NCBI GenBank assembly: GCA_024699325.1 | Contig: JAILPS010000012.1 | Span: 39,485-103,484 of the forward strand | Direction of reading: 5' to 3' | Length of the DNA stretch: 64,000 bases | Source of the DNA: Lachnospiraceae bacterium | GTDB lineage: Bacteria > Bacillota > Clostridia > Lachnospirales > Lachnospiraceae | In this document: positions 27,577 through 35,434 of the stretch, piece after piece | How the letters are laid out: every line of letters starts with the position of its first letter | Position numbering within the stretch: position 1 is the stretch's first letter | Made by a program: the position numbers and the translations under genes | Notes under the pieces: model-generated | The model's database searches: none | What the model was told of the DNA's origin: nothing | What the model saw: the letters and a program-made list of their open reading frames with translations, nothing else

Positions 27577-28785
27577 CATAAGTTTTTTGATTGCGTCGTT
27601 TAAGCCCTTGACTGAGAGCTTGTAGGTCGGGAAGAGGTCCTGTATCGCCGCCTCCGCCTGCATCCAGTCCATGAGCTTGGCATAGTCATGCTTGGCAGGG
27701 TTGAGCCACACAATCCTCTTAAAATGCTTCTTATACAGCTTAAGCCACTCGTAGCCGCTAAATCCGTCGTTGGGACCGCGGTAGTTGCCGTCCTTGTCAT
27801 ATAACTCCTCAGGCGCCATCTGCATGTCGCCTACCACAACCACCTTGTAGTCCGCGTCCAGGTTTCTGAACAGCCAGTCGCTGCTGACCCAGTCCCCGTC
27901 CTCACATTCAGGCGTCTTGTAGACATGGGAATATATGCAGTTGTGGAAGTAATATGTCTTGACATCCTTAAAATGATTCGCCTTGTCCACAGCCTTAAAC
28001 AGGTTGTTGCACAGATGCATGTAGGGAATCATCGTTCCGCCGCTGTCAAACAGCAGCAAAAGCTTAACCGTGTTCTTCCTGGGCTGTGAGTACTCTATGG
28101 ACAGATAGCCGCCGTTGTCGCATGTCTTGTCGACCGTCTTGTCCAGATCGAATTCTGTTTTGGGCACGTCGAGCCTGGAGGAATACTGCCTGAGTCTTCT
28201 AAAGGCCACCTGAAACTGTCTGTAGTTAAGCGCCTTGTCTATTCTCCAGTCCCTGTATCTCTCCTCGTCTATAACTGCAAATGCTGACTGCATGCCGGTC
28301 TTGCCGCTCATGCGGATGCCTCCCGGCGCCTTGCCGGAATGGCCAAACGCGCTGGTGCCGTTGGTTCCAATCCACTGGTTGCCGCCGTCGTGTCGGGTGT
28401 TCTGCTGGGCCTTGCGCTCCCTGAACATCTCCTCCACCTTCTTCTTATCCTTGTCATCCTTATTCTGCATGAGGTAGTTGTAATCGTCCTCAGGCTTCAT
28501 AAGTCTGTTAAGCTCGTTCTCCTGCTCCTCGGTCTCTAACCACCTCTTGTACTTCGCAGGGAGCTTATCAGTGGCCTTAATACCCTTAAAATACTCCAAA
28601 AACGCCTTGTCAAACTTGTCAAAATCCGTCTCGGAGTTCACCAAGATCATTCTGGCCATGTAGTAGAAGTTGGTGAGGCTCGCACCGCACAGCTCCTTAT
28701 CCAGAGCATCCATAAGCGTCAGCCACTCAGTCGTCGACACATCGAGGCCCTTCGCCTTAAGTATGTAGAAAAATGGTGTAAACAT
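27559..28785 (-). CDS. VWA-domain (CoxE-like) protein
   Basis: A 408-residue protein. Residues 1-130 are helical (EWLTLMDALDKELCGASL), a low-complexity basic/Gly segment follows, and a von Willebrand A domain occupies about 215-380. The first metal-site motif reads LLLFDSGGTM rather than the classical DxSxS, and later blocks are VVVVGDMQMAPEELYD and KRIVWLNPAKHDYAK. It shares one base with the MoxR gene upstream. MoxR-VWA pairs are chaperone-like systems that remodel or activate other proteins; the client here may be the co-transcribed cellulase or esterase, or something elsewhere. Confidence 0.88.
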   Translation of the reverse strand: MFTPFFYILKAKGLDVSTTEWLTLMDALDKELCGASLTNFYYMARMILVNSETDFDKFDKAFLEYFKGIKATDKLPAKYKRWLETEEQENELNRLMKPEDDYNYLMQNKDDKDKKKVEEMFRERKAQQNTRHDGGNQWIGTNGTSAFGHSGKAPGGIRMSGKTGMQSAFAVIDEERYRDWRIDKALNYRQFQVAFRRLRQYSSRLDVPKTEFDLDKTVDKTCDNGGYLSIEYSQPRKNTVKLLLLFDSGGTMIPYMHLCNNLFKAVDKANHFKDVKTYYFHNCIYSHVYKTPECEDGDWVSSDWLFRNLDADYKVVVVGDMQMAPEELYDKDGNYRGPNDGFSGYEWLKLYKKHFKRIVWLNPAKHDYAKLMDWMQAEAAIQDLFPTYKLSVKGLNDAIKKLMNPAAL

Positions 28786-29606
28786 TAATATCCTATCCTG
28801 TTCTTCTTGATGGTCTCAAGATCCTCGTCCTTCTTGACGATTACGCCTACAAACGGAAGCTCCTTCTGAATCTTGTCGAGAGGTATTCCGCCGAGATTGA
28901 GCGCCTGTATCCAGTCGATAAGCTCGCTTGTTGCAGGCTTCTTGCGCACGTCGCGCATTTTTCTGATCTCGTAAAATGCCTTCATGGCCTCGTGGAGCAG
29001 ATCATCATCGATGGTCTCAAAATGTGCCTTCACAATCTCCTCCATCTGCTCAGGTGTGGGGAACTCGATATAGTGGAAGATACATCTTCTGAGGAATGCA
29101 TCCGGAAGCTCCTTCTCAGCATTTGAGGTGATGATAACTATCGGTCTTGTCTTAGCTGTGACGGTCTCCTTGGTCTCGTGGATATAAAACTCCATCTTGT
29201 CAAGCTCCCAGAGGAGATCGTTAGGAAACTCCAGGTCTGCCTTATCAATCTCGTCGATAAGAAGCACAACCTGCTCGTCAGACTTAAACGCCTCTCCCAT
29301 CTTGCCAAGCTTGATGTAGTGGGCGATGTCGTCGACATTTTCACCGCCAAACTGGCTGTCGTACAGTCTCTGGACTGTATCGTAAACATAGAGGCCGTCC
29401 TGTGCCTTCGTTGTGGACTTGATATTCCAGATTATGAGCTTCTTGCCAAGCGCCTTGGCTACAGCCTCTGCGAGCATGGTTTTGCCTGTTCCGGGCTCTC
29501 CCTTGACAAGAAGTGGTTTCTGAAGTGCGATGGCGATGTTAACCGCAGCGAGAAGCTGCTCACTTGCGATATATTCGCTGGTTCCCTTAAAATTGGTCTC
29601 TGACAT
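28785..29606 (-). CDS. MoxR-family AAA+ ATPase
   Basis: A 273-residue AAA+ ATPase. Walker A is GEPGTGKT (residues 36-43), Walker B is VVLLIDEIDKAD (about 113-124), sensor 1 is PIVIITSNAEKELPDAF (about 152-168), and the arginine-finger segment LRRCIFHYIEFP follows. Its stop overlaps the start of the VWA gene by one base. MoxR ATPases and VWA partners work together as in CoxD/CoxE or RavA/ViaA. Confidence 0.93.
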   Translation of the reverse strand: MSETNFKGTSEYIASEQLLAAVNIAIALQKPLLVKGEPGTGKTMLAEAVAKALGKKLIIWNIKSTTKAQDGLYVYDTVQRLYDSQFGGENVDDIAHYIKLGKMGEAFKSDEQVVLLIDEIDKADLEFPNDLLWELDKMEFYIHETKETVTAKTRPIVIITSNAEKELPDAFLRRCIFHYIEFPTPEQMEEIVKAHFETIDDDLLHEAMKAFYEIRKMRDVRKKPATSELIDWIQALNLGGIPLDKIQKELPFVGVIVKKDEDLETIKKNRIGY

Positions 29607-29622
29607 ATAATTCTCCTGGTAA

Positions 29623-30915
29623 TTATTCTATTATTCCAAAGCACAGGATGTTGAACCTCAAATCCTCCTGTCCTTCTTCCATCTTGATCTCTACAACGTG
29701 GTGCGCGCTCTCGTCATTCACAAACACGCTCTTTGGCACGGGGTTACCCCAGCCGCTTGATGAATGGCCGTTGTATTTGCCATATTTCTCTCCGTCCACA
29801 TAGACCTCTGCGAAGCCAAACTTCGCGCTTGAGGTGTCCTTATACACTATGAACAGCGCCTTACAGTCTATCTCGAAGGTGAACGGGGCGTTGTCAGTCT
29901 CGGTGTCCGCCTTAAACCATCCCTCAGGAAATGAGGCAAGTCCGTTCTTCTCAACGAAGCTTCCCAGACTGCTCACAGCCAGGTTGTTTTTGTCATACAT
30001 AACCATGTCTGTCAGGTCCACGCCGCAGCAAACCTCTGAAGGGAGCTCTGCTGCCTCGTCCTTCTCTGCCGCAGACACGATGTCGTAATATGTGTCTATA
30101 AATGTCGCGTAGAGAGCCTGACCGTTTTCGTTTGGATGAGCCTCGTCGTTAGACCAGTCCGCCCATGTCATGTTGCCGGCCTCAATCTCAGGCCAGATGG
30201 CATCCCTGACACTTATCATAGGGCACTGATAGTAATCGCCAATCGCCGCATAGTCATCCTGCTTGGTGTAGCCCTCGCTTGTGATGGAGAACAGTATGAT
30301 GACCGCCTTATCCTCTCCCCTCTCAAGCTGCTTCATGATTAGCGAATCGAAGGCGTTTTTGTCATACGGTGTTCCGCCGTCGTTGACCGCAAACTCTATG
30401 AAGAGAATATCTGGATCATATGCAAATATATCCCTGTCGCTTCTGATGATTCCCAGGCTTGAAGGTGTTCCGGACAGGCCCGCATTCACATAGTTAACCG
30501 CACCTGTGGTCGCATAGTTGTCCCTGAAATAATCGCTGGTGATCTTAGCATATATCTCTGTGGTTCCGGCGTTATAGCCCTCTGTGATGGAGCCGCCAAG
30601 ATATGCAATCGTCACATCCTCGCCGGCCTGAGCCTTCTCCATGACGGACTTCACTCTGTAGTTGTTGCCGATCGCCAGATGCGACCTCGCAATCATAGCC
30701 TCCTCGGCGCTTAAGCTCTCAGTCTCCTCCTCAGTTGTGGGAGCTTCTGTAACCTCCTCGGTTGTGACCTCCTCAGTCACCTCCTGAGTTGTCTGCTCAG
30801 CCGTTGTAGTCGCCGTATCCGCAGTTGTCGTGGCGTTATCTCCACCTCCCGCGCAGGCGCCCAGCATCATGGAAGATGTAAGCATTAGTGATGCAATTAG
30901 TTTCTTTTTTCTCAT
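29623..30915 (-). CDS. SGNH-hydrolase lipoprotein (probable carbohydrate esterase)
   Basis: A 430-residue exported lipoprotein. The signal peptide ends at the lipobox LGAC with Cys21. A Thr/Glu-rich linker covers about residues 27-70. The SGNH hydrolase domain (about 80-285) has IAYLGGSITEG with the nucleophile Ser109, then YVNAGLSGTPSSLG, FIEFAVNDGG and the Asp-His pair in DEAHPNENG. A C-terminal beta domain (about 300-430) is likely a carbohydrate-binding or accessory domain. It is twelve bases downstream of the GH5 cellulase, so deacetylation of plant polysaccharide is a sensible inference. MoxR follows after 16 bases. Confidence 0.87.
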   Translation of the reverse strand: MRKKKLIASLMLTSSMMLGACAGGGDNATTTADTATTTAEQTTQEVTEEVTTEEVTEAPTTEEETESLSAEEAMIARSHLAIGNNYRVKSVMEKAQAGEDVTIAYLGGSITEGYNAGTTEIYAKITSDYFRDNYATTGAVNYVNAGLSGTPSSLGIIRSDRDIFAYDPDILFIEFAVNDGGTPYDKNAFDSLIMKQLERGEDKAVIILFSITSEGYTKQDDYAAIGDYYQCPMISVRDAIWPEIEAGNMTWADWSNDEAHPNENGQALYATFIDTYYDIVSAAEKDEAAELPSEVCCGVDLTDMVMYDKNNLAVSSLGSFVEKNGLASFPEGWFKADTETDNAPFTFEIDCKALFIVYKDTSSAKFGFAEVYVDGEKYGKYNGHSSSGWGNPVPKSVFVNDESAHHVVEIKMEEGQEDLRFNILCFGIIE

Positions 30916-30927
30916 ATGTTCTCCTTA

Positions 30928-33042
30928 TCAGTTTACTGAAATACCTGTGAGGGTGAAGTTGGTGGAGGAGAGGAAACTTCCTCCAAACACCTCTAACTCT
31001 CCGTTTGCAGCGACCTTAGAATTCCAGTCGCTTGATGAAAATGTGCATGTGTATGTGTTTCCGTTTGCGCTTCCGTTGACATTCCAAACATTGTTAACAG
31101 TTACATTAGTGCTAAATGTGAGCGTTATGCTTGTAAAGCTTATCTCAGACGATGAGCTGTTAGAAACCTTCACAGAGTACTGTCTGCAGTAGCTTGAGCC
31201 CTCCATCCAGCTGCTGGAGTTGGATGCAGCTATGGTTAAGCTTCCGTTGGTGCCTGAAACAGTCGCCTGGTTGTCATCCTGTCCAAAAGATACAGCCGTC
31301 GTCGTAGCCTGAGTAGTCTGCTGTGCCGTCGTGCTCTGGGCTGTTGTGTTCTGTGCGGTTGTCTGAGCCGCAGTCGTCTCCGTTGTGCTGCTGCCTGCGG
31401 TAGTACCTAAACCGCTTGTGCTGCCCTTCATCATGGTCACGAACCATGTGCCGGCTGTTGCCAGGTCTGAAGCGGTCCAGGCGCTGGTCTTGTTGCATGA
31501 ACTGCTTATGAGAGAGGCTGATTCGCCCTTGTTACATAAGCTCCAGATACAGCTTCCGATGTGGTACTGGTCAATGTATGACATCCACTTGTCAGCATTT
31601 GCTGTGTCGATACCGCCGTTTCCTGAGGCGTCACAGATTCCGTACTCTGAGACAAACACAGGGAAGCCTGCGCTAACGCAAGAAACCATTCTGTTGATCA
31701 GGTCGTCCTTATGTGTTCCCGCATAGAAATGCAGCGTGTACATAATGTTAGAGTAACCTGTGATAGGATTGGCCATGGCCAGATCAATTCTCTGTGACCA
31801 TGTAGGGTTGCCAACGATTATGATGGCGTCAGGGTCGTTTGCGCGAATCACAGGGATGACCTGCTCGGCGTACGCCTTACACTGCTCCCATGTGATGCTG
31901 CCGTTTGGCTCGTTGCATATCTCGTAGAGTACGTTGTCATTGCCCGCATATCTTGAGCTCATCTCGTTAAAGAAGGCGATGGCGTCAGATGTGTGGAAGA
32001 AGCTGTCCGTGCTGCCCTTATCGTCGTTTAAAACATGCCAGTCGATGATCACGTAGAGGCCAAGCTCTGTGGCCGCGTCAACTCCTGAAATCACAAGATT
32101 CTTGAGAGCAGTCTTGTCACCGCCTGATGTGTAGCCGTTATATTCTGCCGTGTACATGGCAAGTCTGACAATATTAATGCCCCACTCGTCCCTCATGGTC
32201 TGGAAACCGGCCTTGTTTACATAACCAGGGAACCAGTTAATTCCGTGGGTGCTCACGCCCTTCAGCTGATAGATATCGCCGTTCTTGTCGACGATATTGG
32301 AGCCAACAACTGTAAGCTTGCCGTGGTTTCCGTAAGGTGTTCCGCTCTCTCCCTGCACAGGAGCGACCGTTGTGGCGGGAACTGTGGTTGGCGCAACTGT
32401 TGTGGGCGCTACCGTCGTCGGAGCCACTGTTGTAGGAACAACTGTGGTAGGCGCAACAGTTGTAGATGCTACCGTTGTAGGAGCAACTGTTGTTGCGACT
32501 GTTGTAGCCACATTTGCTATAGTTGTGGCAATGCTTGAAGCCTCGTCAGAAGCCTGCGCTGTAGTTTCATCCGCCTCATCTGCATCTTCCCCGGTGGTGT
32601 CACCCGCATTTTCTGCGCTCTCATCCTCCGTCTCATTCTCTGCGACTTCTGATGTTTCATCACCTGCAGATGTCTTATCCTCTTCACTATCACCATCGCC
32701 ACTTAAAGCGTCCCTGGTGGTGATATCCTCAGTTTTGTCCGTTGTTTCAGCAACCTGCGCTGCGGTTGTAGCGTCTGCCTGGCTTGTCTGAACAGTGTTG
32801 CTGCCCTTGTTCGCCGTGTGGCTGCTCGTAGGATTATTACTCAGGTCACTTCCCGAGCCTTTGCCAAAGCCCTTCATGAGAGATGGAATGCCAACTGCCA
32901 AAGTTATAAGCAGTAACACAAGAATTATTCCCATGACAATCTTTTCGCTAAGCCTCTTTTTCTCAGGCTCCACAGTTTCGTTTTTCGGCGACTCTTCCTT
33001 CACCTCCTGCGCGTCTGTGTCGTTTTTGATTTCCTCGTCCAT
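30928..33042 (-). CDS. Membrane-anchored GH5 endoglucanase with CBM2-like domain
   Basis: A 704-residue cellulase. Residues 1-33 are charged and cytoplasmic; one helix (about 34-54) anchors it. An acidic, Thr-rich spacer follows (about 60-230), ending in tandem TTVAP repeats (about 180-227). The GH5 catalytic domain spans about 235-540: FPGYVNKAGF, VRLAMYTAEY, VIIDWHV, the acid/base Glu378 in ICNEPNG and the nucleophile Glu466 in FVSEYGICD. A second Thr/Gln linker (541-584) leads to a C-terminal CBM2-like module ending NFTLTGISVN. The ATG at 33042 has GGAGG five bases upstream. It is the first gene of the operon with SGNH, MoxR and VWA genes. Confidence 0.92.
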   Translation of the reverse strand: MDEEIKNDTDAQEVKEESPKNETVEPEKKRLSEKIVMGIILVLLLITLAVGIPSLMKGFGKGSGSDLSNNPTSSHTANKGSNTVQTSQADATTAAQVAETTDKTEDITTRDALSGDGDSEEDKTSAGDETSEVAENETEDESAENAGDTTGEDADEADETTAQASDEASSIATTIANVATTVATTVAPTTVASTTVAPTTVVPTTVAPTTVAPTTVAPTTVPATTVAPVQGESGTPYGNHGKLTVVGSNIVDKNGDIYQLKGVSTHGINWFPGYVNKAGFQTMRDEWGINIVRLAMYTAEYNGYTSGGDKTALKNLVISGVDAATELGLYVIIDWHVLNDDKGSTDSFFHTSDAIAFFNEMSSRYAGNDNVLYEICNEPNGSITWEQCKAYAEQVIPVIRANDPDAIIIVGNPTWSQRIDLAMANPITGYSNIMYTLHFYAGTHKDDLINRMVSCVSAGFPVFVSEYGICDASGNGGIDTANADKWMSYIDQYHIGSCIWSLCNKGESASLISSSCNKTSAWTASDLATAGTWFVTMMKGSTSGLGTTAGSSTTETTAAQTTAQNTTAQSTTAQQTTQATTTAVSFGQDDNQATVSGTNGSLTIAASNSSSWMEGSSYCRQYSVKVSNSSSSEISFTSITLTFSTNVTVNNVWNVNGSANGNTYTCTFSSSDWNSKVAANGELEVFGGSFLSSTNFTLTGISVN
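32362..32530. repeat. Tandem imperfect 15-bp repeats encoding the TTVAP linker
   Basis: About ten degenerate copies of a 15-base unit (approximately ACTGTTGTAGGAGCA on the plus strand) encode TTVAP and variants (TTVVP, TTVAS, TTVPA) in the linker of the GH5 protein. Copies differ mainly at third positions, so the array is old enough to have drifted but could still vary in number between strains. Confidence 0.85.
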
Positions 33043-33077
33043 AATAACCTCCACATAACAAAACTAAGAATCGATTA

Positions 33078-33106
33078 ATTCTATCACATTTTGCAGGTAT
33101 TGTCAT
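33078..33106 (-). promoter_or_regulatory. Promoter of the GH5-SGNH-MoxR-VWA operon
   Basis: ATGACA (33106-33101), a 17-base spacer and TAGAAT (33083-33078) on the minus strand, about 30 bases before the GH5 start region. Confidence 0.55.
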
Positions 33107-33109
33107 CAA

Positions 33110-33141
33110 CAAAAAAGGGAACCTGCCGAGGCAGATTCCCT
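33110..33141 (-). terminator. Terminator after the CbiE/CbiT-like gene
   Basis: The stem AGGGAA-CTGCC / GGCAG-TTCCCT is followed by six T residues on the minus strand, twelve bases after the stop codon. Confidence 0.88.
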
Positions 33142-33152
33142 GATATAACTTA

Positions 33153-34058
33153 TTATTCCCCTGCTTTACATGTGATAATCCAGGGCGCCGGCTGAGCGGC
33201 AAATGTGTTCTTGCTTGTGAGCTTGCTGACAGATATCTGGATGATCTCAGGATCCCTGATGCCCAGGTCTGCGCAAATCTTAGGCATGTTGGCCGCTGTG
33301 ACAAAATCCAGGGTGTAGATGACAAACTCCATGTTGGGGTTAATGCTTAACATGTACTTCATCTCCTGCTCCATGCTGGCTGATGCGACTAACATCGTCA
33401 CGTCCGGAACCGGCAGATCCTTCATGGTATCCGCAGCCACATGGTCGATAACCGTGACGTTGTGAAGACCGAACTGGGCAATGTTGTCCTCCATGGTTCT
33501 TCTGTCGTTGTGGTTATATTCCACGGCTATGATGGTGCCCTCGCCGTCAAGTATGGCAGCCTCCACAACTATGGATTCGCCCGATATAACGCAGAGGTTT
33601 TTGCCCTCTGTAATCTGCATCTTGGACAGTATAACGTTCCTGATCTCGCTTCCAACATACTTAACTGAGCCCGATGCCAGGTTTGAGTTGTCCATGCCAA
33701 ACTTCACGGTGCTTCTGGCGTTGGGATTAAGAATAATCATGCCCGCTGAGGCGTTGATGCCTCTGTCGATCATGTTCTCAACCTTATCCCTCTTGATAGG
33801 TCCCACAGGGTCGCTGCCCTCGTTGTAGATAACTGTGCAGTCTCCTAAACCTACACTGTACATCTTGTAAAATATGTCAGGATGACCTGCCTCAGTGAAC
33901 ACAAGAACAGTTTTGTGAGCCTCCACTGCAGGAATCAGGTTCTTATTCTTTCTGGTGATATCGAGGATCTTAACGTGCTCGAGATCGATATCCGTGTTCT
34001 CGGAAAAATAAGACAGCCAGGAGATAACATGTGTATTGCTAAATAATCTGTTTTCCAT
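33153..34058 (-). CDS. CbiE/CbiT-like (precorrin-6Y methyltransferase-like) orphan
   Basis: A 301-residue protein starting MENRLFSN at 34058, with GAGGTG seven bases upstream. The N-terminal half (about 15-125) resembles a reduced CbiE-type tetrapyrrole methylase (VLVFTEAGHPDIF, KRDKVENMIDRGI). The C-terminal half (about 155-300) resembles CbiT: VVEAAILDGEGTIIAVEYN, MEDNIAQFGLHNVTVIDH, then PAPWIITC. The SAM-binding loop that is normally GAGTGS reads VISGESIV, so methyl transfer may be lost or altered. No other cobalamin biosynthesis gene is in the window. It has its own terminator and appears monocistronic. Confidence 0.65.
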   Translation of the reverse strand: MENRLFSNTHVISWLSYFSENTDIDLEHVKILDITRKNKNLIPAVEAHKTVLVFTEAGHPDIFYKMYSVGLGDCTVIYNEGSDPVGPIKRDKVENMIDRGINASAGMIILNPNARSTVKFGMDNSNLASGSVKYVGSEIRNVILSKMQITEGKNLCVISGESIVVEAAILDGEGTIIAVEYNHNDRRTMEDNIAQFGLHNVTVIDHVAADTMKDLPVPDVTMLVASASMEQEMKYMLSINPNMEFVIYTLDFVTAANMPKICADLGIRDPEIIQISVSKLTSKNTFAAQPAPWIITCKAGE

Positions 34059-34130
34059 AGTACACCTCACGTTCTTAATAATTATTATCAATATTGTAGC
34101 ACTAAATGAGAAGGAATACCACAGGAAAAT

Positions 34131-34160
34131 AAAAAAACTTCACGCCGAAACGTGAAGTTT
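34131..34160 (-). terminator. Terminator after the SGNH esterase
   Basis: A perfect nine-base-pair stem AACTTCACG / CGTGAAGTT with loop CCGAAA, followed by seven T residues on the minus strand. Confidence 0.92.
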
Positions 34161-34165
34161 TCAGA

Positions 34166-35302
34166 TTATTTGTCCTTTAACACCTCATAAGCGAGCTCGC
34201 CCATCTTTTTGTATGCAATCTTGTTGGGGTGCAGATGATCGCCGCTGTCGTAGCCATCGGCAAACTTCTTAGGGTCCTCCGGATCTCTAAGTATGGCATC
34301 AAAATCTACGTAGCCGTCTATCTCGTCCGTGGTTCTGATCCATTCATTTACCGCCACGCGGATGTCCTCGCGAAACTGCTCATAGGTTCTCCAGCCCTCG
34401 ATAGGGAGAAGTGTTCCAAAATAAACCTTCTCGCCGTACTCTCTGGCAATCTGTATATAGTTTCTGTAGGATTCAATCATCTCCTGCGCTGTTGGCAGAT
34501 CGCTCCAAGGCCTGAACTTGTTGACCTCCACGCCCACAGGGTGGATGATATCGTTAATGCCGTGCTGCACAAGCACAATATCGGCGCCGTCCACGTCCGC
34601 CTCTCTTGGGAAGCGCACATCTCCCTTGATGCCGTATGAGCGGTACTGGTTGCAGTCATACTGCTTCGTAAGTCTGGTTCCGCTGACCGCCTTCCTGACT
34701 ATGGCAGTGTTGTTGCCCTCGTCAGCCATAAACTTCTCATACATGAAGTCCGGCCAGTCCTGCGCTGTGATGCTGTCGCCAAAGCAAATGATGGTGTGCT
34801 TTGTGTGGTCTGTTTTAAGAAAAACATCTGTTAGGAAGTAGTTCCAGTTGCTGGCAACCGTCCTCTCGGCCGGAAGGCTCTTGCCTATGAAGTTGCCCTC
34901 GGAGCACAGTCCCGCGGAATAGATTCCGCTGGTGTACACGCCGCTGGTCATGTTTGTAAACTGCTTTAGGTAGAACTGCACATAAATCTTCTCGCCCTCA
35001 CGGCAGTCCACCTCGAATTCATCTGTCTCGTGCTCAGCGCCCGGATCCATGTCAAACGGCTCCTCGCACATGTATAATACATCGTATCCGCTTCTTCCCT
35101 CGGCGCGCTTCACGATGGCGAAGCGGTCAATATTTACAGTCTCGGGACCGTACATATTCGAGAATTTAAGCTTAAGTGCACTTCCATCGAAGGGCACACA
35201 GATTGGATATGTTAGTGTAATGTTCTTCGCGTACTGCTCAGGTTTCCACTCGGTAAGGGATGGCGCGTTGCCCCAGATACCGACCCACTTCTGTTCTGAC
35301 AT
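34166..35302 (-). CDS. Cytoplasmic SGNH/GDSL hydrolase (probable sugar esterase)
   Basis: A 378-residue protein without a signal peptide. Residues 1-165 form a beta-rich N-terminal domain (WVGIWGNAPSLTEW at the start). The SGNH core (about 170-375) has IICFGDSITAQDWP with the nucleophile Ser, RKAVSGTRL, LVQHGINDI and the Asp-His pair in SGDHLHPNKIAY. The two-domain layout resembles rumen acetyl-xylan or carbohydrate esterases acting on imported oligosaccharides. Control is suggested by a perfect 14-base palindrome (35312-35325) just before the ATG and overlapping the ribosome-binding site. Confidence 0.85.
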   Translation of the reverse strand: MSEQKWVGIWGNAPSLTEWKPEQYAKNITLTYPICVPFDGSALKLKFSNMYGPETVNIDRFAIVKRAEGRSGYDVLYMCEEPFDMDPGAEHETDEFEVDCREGEKIYVQFYLKQFTNMTSGVYTSGIYSAGLCSEGNFIGKSLPAERTVASNWNYFLTDVFLKTDHTKHTIICFGDSITAQDWPDFMYEKFMADEGNNTAIVRKAVSGTRLTKQYDCNQYRSYGIKGDVRFPREADVDGADIVLVQHGINDIIHPVGVEVNKFRPWSDLPTAQEMIESYRNYIQIAREYGEKVYFGTLLPIEGWRTYEQFREDIRVAVNEWIRTTDEIDGYVDFDAILRDPEDPKKFADGYDSGDHLHPNKIAYKKMGELAYEVLKDK

Positions 35303-35311
35303 AGCATACTC

Positions 35312-35325
35312 CTTAAACGTTTAAG
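35312..35325. promoter_or_regulatory. Perfect palindromic operator before the SGNH esterase
   Basis: CTTAAACGTTTAAG is a perfect 14-base palindrome centred on CG, the form typical of LacI-family operators. It lies about ten bases after the predicted transcription start and overlaps the AAGGAG ribosome-binding site, where a bound repressor would block elongation. Confidence 0.65.
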
Positions 35326-35341
35326 TTGTTTAATCTCACGT

Positions 35342-35371
35342 ATTTTAGCATCACTTCTGTAGATTTGTAAA
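35342..35371 (-). promoter_or_regulatory. Promoter of the SGNH esterase
   Basis: TTTACA (35371-35366), an 18-base spacer and TAAAAT (35347-35342) on the minus strand, directly upstream of the palindromic operator. Confidence 0.6.
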
Positions 35372-35434
35372 GGGGCTAAACCCTACTTAAATTCGCATTT
35401 ACTGTAAATTCTTCAAAGATTGTCAAAAATTTAA

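Noticed and set aside
32362..32530. Regular short repeats as a CRISPR-like array
   Set aside because: The 15-base units are contiguous, have no spacers and encode a protein linker in frame.
32372..32791. Val/Gly/Ala-rich plus-strand open frame
   Set aside because: It is the mirror of the Thr/Pro/Val linker repeats of the cellulase; its repetitive composition comes from the opposite strand.
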